A stretch of DNA of 64,000 nt. Origin: Bradyrhizobium sp. S69. GTDB taxonomy: Bacteria > Pseudomonadota > Alphaproteobacteria > Rhizobiales > Xanthobacteraceae. How positions within the stretch are numbered: position 1 is the first letter of the stretch; each line of letters opens with the position of its first letter. The stretch covers positions 404,659 to 468,658 of the forward strand of contig NZ_LMUK01000042.1 of the NCBI RefSeq assembly GCF_009766005.1, in the 5' to 3' direction. The notes beneath the pieces are model-generated. The model was not told the origin of the DNA. It ran no database searches and saw nothing but the letters and a program-made list of their open reading frames with translations. Positions 58,960 to 64,000 of the stretch are shown here, in pieces. The translations under genes and the position numbers were made by a program.

Positions 58960-59601
58960 ATGTCCGGAATTTCGTTCCCTGACCTCAGTCCGCTGGAGCG
59001 CTACAAGCTGTTATGCGGCGTGGTGGTGCCGCGCCCGATCGCGCTGGTAACGACGCTTGACGAAAATGGCGCGGTCAATGCTGCTCCGTTCAGCTTCTTC
59101 AATGTCTTTTCCGAGGATCCGCCGCTCATCGTACTCGGCCTGCAGCACAAGGCCGATCGCGATTTGAAGGACACCACCCGCAACATCCACCGCGATGGCG
59201 AATTCGTCGTTCATATGGTGGATGAGGCGCTCGCCAAGGCCATGAATGATTGCGCGGTCGATTTTCCCGCCGGCTCGAGTGAGGCGGCCGCGGTCGGACT
59301 TGCGACCTTGCCGTCGGTCGATGTCAGGGTGCCACGCCTGGCGGCGGCGCCCTTTGCGCTCGAATGCAGACGCCAGGTCGTGCTTTCATTCGCTCCCGGA
59401 CGTGAATCGCTGGTTGGCGAGGTGTTGCGGCTGCATGCGCGCGAGGGCCTAATCGATACGGCCAAAATGTACATCGATCTGGCGGCGTACCGGCCGATTG
59501 GCCGCATGTTCGGCAATCTCTACACTTATCAGCGCGACACTTTTGCGATGGATCGCGAGAGCCACGCGCAATGGAGTGCTCGCATGGACGCCGGCAAATG
59601 A
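58960..59601 (+). CDS. Flavin reductase-like domain protein
   Basis: 213 residues of the flavin reductase-like/DIM6-NTAB family. FMN-binding features: CGVVVPRPIALVTTLDENGAVNAAPFSFFNVFSEDPPL and FVVHMVDEALAKAMN near the middle. Such proteins bind FMN and either give reduced flavin to a monooxygenase or act as small oxidoreductases. It lies 49 nt after the carbamoylase gene. The FAD oxidoreductase at 63615 could be a partner, but that is inference. Confidence 0.87.
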   Translation: MSGISFPDLSPLERYKLLCGVVVPRPIALVTTLDENGAVNAAPFSFFNVFSEDPPLIVLGLQHKADRDLKDTTRNIHRDGEFVVHMVDEALAKAMNDCAVDFPAGSSEAAAVGLATLPSVDVRVPRLAAAPFALECRRQVVLSFAPGRESLVGEVLRLHAREGLIDTAKMYIDLAAYRPIGRMFGNLYTYQRDTFAMDRESHAQWSARMDAGK

Positions 59602-59623
59602 ACCAGCCGAAACGTTCAAGGGG

Positions 59624-60289
59624 TCATACGTGACGCGAAAACTGTACCGCTCCCAACGCCATGGTCACCGCAGCCTGCGTCGGATCGATCACGGGAATGC
59701 CGAGTGCATCTTCCAGCGGGCGGCGCAGGCGCGCCATGCCGGCGCACCCCATGATGACCGCTCCGGCGCCGTCCTGCTCCTTCAGGGCGCGGCCGACCTC
59801 GATCATCTTTGCCAGCGTTCCCTCGCCGGACGCGGTTTCCGCCACGCTCATGTTGAGCGGACGCTCGCCCGCCAGCCGGTCCATCAATCCCATCTGACGC
59901 AGATAACGGACATGGCGGCGGATCGAGCGTTGCGCGATCGCGATCACGCCGAAGGTTTCCGCGCGCGTCATCGCCGTCAACACGCCGCATTCGGCGATGC
60001 CGAACACCGGCCGATCCGTGCCTTCGCGACAGACGTGCAGACCCGGATCGCTGTAGCAGGCGATCACGAACGCCGCCGATTCGTTGTCGCTCTCGACCAG
60101 CCGCCGCAGCGGCATCACCACGCTGTCGGCATCCGCCTGGCTTTCCACCCCATACGGTCCCTCGTCGAGGGTCGTGCAAACGATCTCCGGTCCGTCGGCG
60201 AACCCCAGCGGTTGCAAGGCCACTTCAAGGCCTTTGGTCACGATGACGTTGGAATTGGGGTTGATCACGAGAATGCGAGGTCGCGACAT
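59624..60289 (-). CDS. Hydantoin racemase-like protein (aspartate/glutamate racemase superfamily)
   Basis: 221 residues beginning RILVINPNSNVIVTKGLE, the hallmark of hydantoin racemase. The two catalytic cysteines are visible in FVIACYSDPGL and IMGCAGMARLRR, and FGIAECGVLTAM lies between them. The enzyme interconverts D- and L-5-substituted hydantoins. It is encoded on the opposite strand to its neighbours, 22 nt from the end of the flavin reductase gene and divergent from the hydantoinase gene, so a shared promoter region of 122 nt serves both. Confidence 0.9.
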   Translation of the reverse strand: MSRPRILVINPNSNVIVTKGLEVALQPLGFADGPEIVCTTLDEGPYGVESQADADSVVMPLRRLVESDNESAAFVIACYSDPGLHVCREGTDRPVFGIAECGVLTAMTRAETFGVIAIAQRSIRRHVRYLRQMGLMDRLAGERPLNMSVAETASGEGTLAKMIEVGRALKEQDGAGAVIMGCAGMARLRRPLEDALGIPVIDPTQAAVTMALGAVQFSRHV

Positions 60290-60411
60290 GGTTCTTTCCT
60301 TGCAGTTGGCATAGTTTCGAACGTCGGCTCTGCGCCGTCCAGCGAATTCTTGCAGCTCGGATACCAGGGCCGCGGCGTGGCAAGATATGGCAACACTTTC
60401 CGGAGCAATTC

Positions 60412-61881
60412 ATGACCGAACCCGCTTACGACCTCGTCATCCGCAACGGCCGCGTCGCAACGGTCAGCGATGTATTCGAAGCCGATGTTGCCGTCATAGG
60501 CGAGGTCATCGTCGCTATCGGTCGAAACCTGCCCGCCGGCAAGCGCGAGATCGACGCGCGTGGCAAGCTGGTTTTGCCGGGTGGTGTCGATAGCCATGCC
60601 CATATCGAACAGCTCTCGGCTGCCGGCATCATGAACGCCGACACGTTTGAATCGGCAACCACCGCGGCTGCTTTCGGCGGCACTACCACGGTGATCCCGT
60701 TCGCCGCGCAGCATGTCGGCATGGCGCTGCCCCAGGTGTTGGAGGACTATCATGCGCTCGCCAGAAAAGGCGCGGTGATCGATTACGCGTTCCACATGAT
60801 CATCGCCGATCCGACGCCGGAAACGCTGCAGAACGATATTCCGGCCCTGATCAAGCAGGGGCATGCCTCGCTCAAGATCTTCATGACCTACGACCGGTTG
60901 AAGATCGATGACGAGCCGTTGCTCGACATTCTGGTTGCGGCCCGCGAATCCGGAGCGTTGTTGTGCGCGCACGCCGAGAACCACGGCATCATCAGCTGGA
61001 TGGTGAAGCGGCTTTTGGCGCGCGGCTACACCCAACCGAAATATCACGCCATCAGCCACGCCCGGTTTTCCGAAGCCGAGGCTTTCAATCGCCTGATCGG
61101 CATGGCGGCGTTGGTCGATCAGCCGATCATGATCTTTCACGTCTCGACCGCGGAAGGCGCCAAGGTGATCCGCGATGCGCGCGGCGAAGGCCTCAAGGTG
61201 TTCGCCGAAACCTGCCCGCAATATCTTTTTCTCACCGCGGAGGATCTCGATAAGCCCGACGCAGAGGGCGCCAAGTGGATGTGCAGCCCGCCGCCGCGCC
61301 GCGCCTCCGACCAGGAGGCGTTGTGGCAGGCGCTCGAGTTGGGCGATCTGCAGACCATCTCGTCCGACCACGCCCCGTATCGTTTTGACGAAACCGGCAA
61401 ATTGCGCGCCGGCAGCAATCCCAACTTCAAGCAGGTCGCCAATGGGCTGCCGGGACTGGAGACGCGCCTGCCGCTGCTGTTCGATGCCATGGTATCGAAG
61501 GGCCGCCTCGGTCTGCAGAAATTCGTCGAGCTGACGGCGACCGCACCCGCCAAAATCTACAATCTGCATCCGCGCAAGGGTTCGATCGCGATCGGGGCCG
61601 ATGCCGATATCGCGATCTGGGATCCGGAGCGCGTGGTTAAGCTCAGCGATCCCATGATGCATGACCTCGCCGGCTATACGCCCTATGCCGGCCGCACATT
61701 GCGGGGCTGGCCGATCACGGTACTGTCACGGGGGCGCGTGATCGTCGCGGATGGCAAACGTCTGGCCGAGCCAGGTTCCGGTCGCTTCCTCGCACGCACC
61801 GGCGGCGACGCTGCGATCCCGACCGGCCGGCTTGTCGCCGATATGGATCCGGCGCGGAATTTTGGCGCGAAGCTGCTGTGA
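60412..61881 (+). CDS. Dihydropyrimidinase / D-hydantoinase
   Basis: 489-residue cyclic amidohydrolase. Metal motif GGVDSHAHIEQ (His62, His64), the lysine that becomes carboxylated in HASLKIFMTY (Lys155), CAHAENH and FHVSTAEGA histidines, and SSDHAPYR with the catalytic Asp. The segment FGGTTTVIPFA is common to this family. It opens 5-substituted hydantoins or dihydropyrimidines to N-carbamoyl amino acids, which the enzyme at 57948 can hydrolyse. It overlaps the epimerase gene by 4 nt. Confidence 0.92.
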   Translation: MTEPAYDLVIRNGRVATVSDVFEADVAVIGEVIVAIGRNLPAGKREIDARGKLVLPGGVDSHAHIEQLSAAGIMNADTFESATTAAAFGGTTTVIPFAAQHVGMALPQVLEDYHALARKGAVIDYAFHMIIADPTPETLQNDIPALIKQGHASLKIFMTYDRLKIDDEPLLDILVAARESGALLCAHAENHGIISWMVKRLLARGYTQPKYHAISHARFSEAEAFNRLIGMAALVDQPIMIFHVSTAEGAKVIRDARGEGLKVFAETCPQYLFLTAEDLDKPDAEGAKWMCSPPPRRASDQEALWQALELGDLQTISSDHAPYRFDETGKLRAGSNPNFKQVANGLPGLETRLPLLFDAMVSKGRLGLQKFVELTATAPAKIYNLHPRKGSIAIGADADIAIWDPERVVKLSDPMMHDLAGYTPYAGRTLRGWPITVLSRGRVIVADGKRLAEPGSGRFLARTGGDAAIPTGRLVADMDPARNFGAKLL

Positions 61882-62855
61882 AAATACTGATCTTCGGCGG
61901 CACCGGTTTTGTCGGACTCAATATTGCCGCCGCGCTGTTGGCGCGCGGGCACGTGGTCACTTTGTTCGATCGTGCGAGCTTGCCCGTCGCCGCGCAACGG
62001 GATTTCGCGAGCTTCGCAAAGTCACTGACGGTCGTATCGGGTGACGTCACGGACCGGCAAGCGGTGATCGACCTTGTCGCAGCGGGGTTTGACGCGATCG
62101 TGCTGGGCGCGGCGATCACCGCCGGCCCTGCGCGCGATGCAGCCGACCCGGAATTGATCATGCAAGTCAATTTGCTGGCTCAGTTGCCTGTTCTGGTCGC
62201 GGCACGACGGGGCGGCGTCGGGCGGATCATCAACCTGTCTTCGGGTTCGGCGTATGGCGCTGCGGGGACGCGGCATGCCGTGCTCGACGAAGACACGCCT
62301 TGCGATCCCGAGACGCTGTATGCCATCACCAAATACGCCTCCGAGCGGGTTGCGGCTCGACTGGCCGCGCTCTGGAACCTGGACATCGCCAGTGTACGGC
62401 TGAGCGGCGTGTTCGGAACGTGGGAAAGGGCGACCGGCGTACGCGATACGCTTAGCCCGCAGGCGCAGATGCTGGCCTGCCTTCACCAGCGCAGCGAGGC
62501 CGTCCTGCCGCGTGCCGGCGTGAAGGACTGGATTTATGCGCCCGATGTGGCGGACGTCGTCGTGCTGTTGATCGAAGCTCCGAAACTCGAGCACGGCCTC
62601 TACAACATATCGACCGGGCGAGCCTGGTCGGCGTTGCAATGGGGGCAGAAGCTCGCCGAACTGCATCCCGGCTTCGTCTGCCGTCTTGCCGGCCCAGGCG
62701 AGGCCGCGACGATCGATCTTCACGGCCCGACCGACCGCGCGTCCTTGTCGATTTCGCGCCTGGAAGCGGAGTTCGGCTGGCGCGCGCGCTTTGGCTGCGA
62801 CGAGTCGGTGGCCGACCTGAACGCCTGGTGGACGCGCCATCAGGAAGGAGCATGA
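61878..62855 (+). CDS. NAD-dependent epimerase/dehydratase family protein
   Basis: 325-residue extended SDR: cofactor motif IFGGTGFVGLNIAAALLARG, INLSSGSAYG, and the catalytic YAITKYASE Tyr/Lys. It is similar in layout to nucleoside-sugar epimerases and to the reductases often found next to hydantoinase genes, but its substrate is not known. The start overlaps the hydantoinase stop by 4 nt, and the next gene follows after 1 nt, so it belongs to the same transcript. Confidence 0.87.
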   Translation: MKILIFGGTGFVGLNIAAALLARGHVVTLFDRASLPVAAQRDFASFAKSLTVVSGDVTDRQAVIDLVAAGFDAIVLGAAITAGPARDAADPELIMQVNLLAQLPVLVAARRGGVGRIINLSSGSAYGAAGTRHAVLDEDTPCDPETLYAITKYASERVAARLAALWNLDIASVRLSGVFGTWERATGVRDTLSPQAQMLACLHQRSEAVLPRAGVKDWIYAPDVADVVVLLIEAPKLEHGLYNISTGRAWSALQWGQKLAELHPGFVCRLAGPGEAATIDLHGPTDRASLSISRLEAEFGWRARFGCDESVADLNAWWTRHQEGA

Positions 62856-62856
62856 C

Positions 62857-63618
62857 ATGCGCTTGAAGGGTAGAACCGCGATTGTGACCGGAGCGGCTTC
62901 CGGCATCGGCCGGGCCAGTGCGCTGTTGTTCGCGAAACAAGGCGCATTCGTAGCGCTCGTCGATCGCGATCCCTCGGGCCTGCGGGAAACCATCGCTGCG
63001 ATTGGCGAAATGAAGGCAGAGGCAAGCGCGCATGTCGGCGATGTCGGCGACGTGGAATTCGCCGGCACGGTTGTCACGGAGACCGTCGCTCGCCGAGGTC
63101 AACTCGATGTGCTGATGACCGCGGCCGGTTTTTCCTGCGGTGGCACGGTGCTGACGACAGATCCCGCCGATTGGGATGCGGTGTTCCGCGCCAATGTCGG
63201 TGGCACCTGGCTGTGGTCGCGCGCGGCTGTGCCGCAGATGCAGCGGCAGGGCAAAGGCTCGATCATCACGCTGGCCTCGCAACTGGCGATCGCCGGAGGC
63301 AAGGGCAACAGCGCCTACATCGCCGCCAAGGGCGCGATCATCAGTCTGACCCGGACAATGGCGGTCGATTTCGCAACCGATGGCATCCGCGTCAACGCGA
63401 TTGCGCCGGGCGCCATCGACACGCCGATGCTCCGGCGCAGCTTCGCGCGTCACGCGGATCCGGACCCGGTGCGCGAAGCCTCGCGAAACCGCCACGCCAT
63501 GCGGCGATTTGGCGAAGCTGAGGAAGTTGCCGAGACCGCGCTGCATCTCGCCAGCGATGCGTCATCGTTCACCACCGGCACCGTGATGGTGGTGGATGGC
63601 GGGTGGCTTGCATCATGA
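62857..63618 (+). CDS. SDR-family oxidoreductase
   Basis: 253-residue classical SDR: TGAASGIGRASALLFAKQG, VDRDPSG with an Asp favouring NAD, TLASQLAIAGGKGNSAYIAAKGA with the catalytic Ser/Tyr/Lys, and the C-terminal TGTVMVVDGGWLAS. It lies 1 nt after the epimerase gene and overlaps the next gene by 4 nt. Probably oxidises an alcohol in the same pathway. Confidence 0.9.
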   Translation: MRLKGRTAIVTGAASGIGRASALLFAKQGAFVALVDRDPSGLRETIAAIGEMKAEASAHVGDVGDVEFAGTVVTETVARRGQLDVLMTAAGFSCGGTVLTTDPADWDAVFRANVGGTWLWSRAAVPQMQRQGKGSIITLASQLAIAGGKGNSAYIAAKGAIISLTRTMAVDFATDGIRVNAIAPGAIDTPMLRRSFARHADPDPVREASRNRHAMRRFGEAEEVAETALHLASDASSFTTGTVMVVDGGWLAS

Positions 63619-64000
63619 GCAGCGCGTTGATCGCCCTCGAAGCCCAGGTCAGGGCCGATCTTACCAAGACGGCGCATCCGGATGTGCCGTGGCTGAAATC
63701 GACGCCAGGCCCGGATGCCAAGCCGGCATTGGATGTGCTCGTGGTGGGGGCGGGTCAATCCGGCGTTGCCATCGCATTCGGCCTGATGCGCTCGCAGGTC
63801 ACCAACATTGCGGTTTTGGACCGAGCGGAGCAGGGGCAGGAGGGTCCTTGGCTCTCCTATGCCCGGATGCATACGCTTCGCAGTCCCAAACATTACACCG
63901 GGCCCGATCTCGATATTCCCAGTCTGACGTATCAATCGTGGCACGAGGCGCGCTTTGGCCACGAGCATTGGCAGACGCTTGGTTTGATACCGCGCAAGCT
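63615..64000 (+). CDS. FAD/NAD(P)-binding oxidoreductase, 5' end only
   Basis: The first 128 codons are visible, then the window ends. A short helical lead (SSALIALEAQVRADLTK) precedes the FAD motif DVLVVGAGQSGVAIAFGLM at about residue 40, then VLDRAEQGQEGPWLSYARMHTLRSPK. This resembles flavin-containing or Baeyer-Villiger-like monooxygenases and related SidA/lysine hydroxylase-type proteins; the diagnostic motifs would lie beyond the edge. It overlaps the SDR gene by 4 nt. Confidence 0.8.
   Translation, partial: MSSALIALEAQVRADLTKTAHPDVPWLKSTPGPDAKPALDVLVVGAGQSGVAIAFGLMRSQVTNIAVLDRAEQGQEGPWLSYARMHTLRSPKHYTGPDLDIPSLTYQSWHEARFGHEHWQTLGLIPRK

Noticed and set aside
60265..61662. 465-codon open frame on the minus strand opposite the hydantoinase gene
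   Set aside because: No motif; the plus strand has an unmistakable amidohydrolase with metal ligands.

Overview
The window is GC-rich, densely packed bacterial DNA that looks like a chromosome segment of an alphaproteobacterium of the Bradyrhizobium/Rhodopseudomonas group. I base this on gene content and order, on the short palindromic repeats carrying CTAGAG...CTCTAG and GATC/CATGCTC arms, and on the style of overlapping ATGA/TTGA gene junctions. No rRNA, tRNA, CRISPR array, insertion sequence or prophage gene was seen. The species call is inference.

Layout. (1) 1-6179: the distal half of a type II secretion operon (gspF end, gspG-H-I-J-K-L-M and a GspN/GspC-like gene) facing a convergent single-domain prepilin peptidase. 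(2) 6438-11788: a likely exported set (imelysin-like protein, di-haem cytochrome c peroxidase-like protein, large secreted phosphoesterase, small LolA-like protein). The phosphoesterase is the best local candidate for a secretion substrate. (3) 11807-20771: a divergent cluster. The minus strand carries a nitrate/sulfonate/taurine-type ABC importer, a Crp/Fnr regulator and a DUF971 protein. The plus strand carries ferredoxin-NADP reductase, an AprA-like flavoprotein, a two-cluster ferredoxin and a HEAT-repeat protein. This looks like one import-plus-electron-transfer system with an unknown substrate, and it is the most interesting unit here. (4) 20958-22683: two hydrolase-fold proteins, one lacking its catalytic serine.

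(5) 22941-46259: a large exopolysaccharide locus. It holds a GH10 glycanase, a VpsF-type membrane protein, a Wzc-type tyrosine autokinase, an outer-membrane beta-barrel, a Wza-type export protein, a Wzx-type flippase, four glycosyltransferases including a WecG type, an acyltransferase, three methyltransferases, a WbaP/ExoY initiating transferase, UDP-glucose dehydrogenase, a UDP-sugar epimerase and a PPP-family phosphatase. Together they suggest a Wzx/Wzy-type polymer containing uronic acid, acylated and perhaps O-methylated, with a built-in depolymerase and a kinase/phosphatase pair.

(6) 46310-51868: a catabolic operon (DsbA-fold isomerase, HAPMO-like Baeyer-Villiger monooxygenase, SDR, TetR regulator, acyl-CoA ligase), divergent from (7) 52050-56631, a complete branched-chain-amino-acid-type ABC importer. 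A strong palindrome lies between them. (8) 56795-64000: an orphan TRAP binding protein and a hydantoin-type pathway (N-carbamoyl-D-amino-acid amidohydrolase, flavin reductase, hydantoin-racemase-like protein, dihydropyrimidinase/hydantoinase), followed by two NAD(P)-dependent dehydrogenases and the start of an FAD oxidoreductase cut by the window edge.

Three dispersed composite palindromic repeats (5514, 45105, 56630) each overlap the stop codon of a neighbouring gene. Several short tandem duplications (15 or 18 nt) sit at gene ends or leaders.
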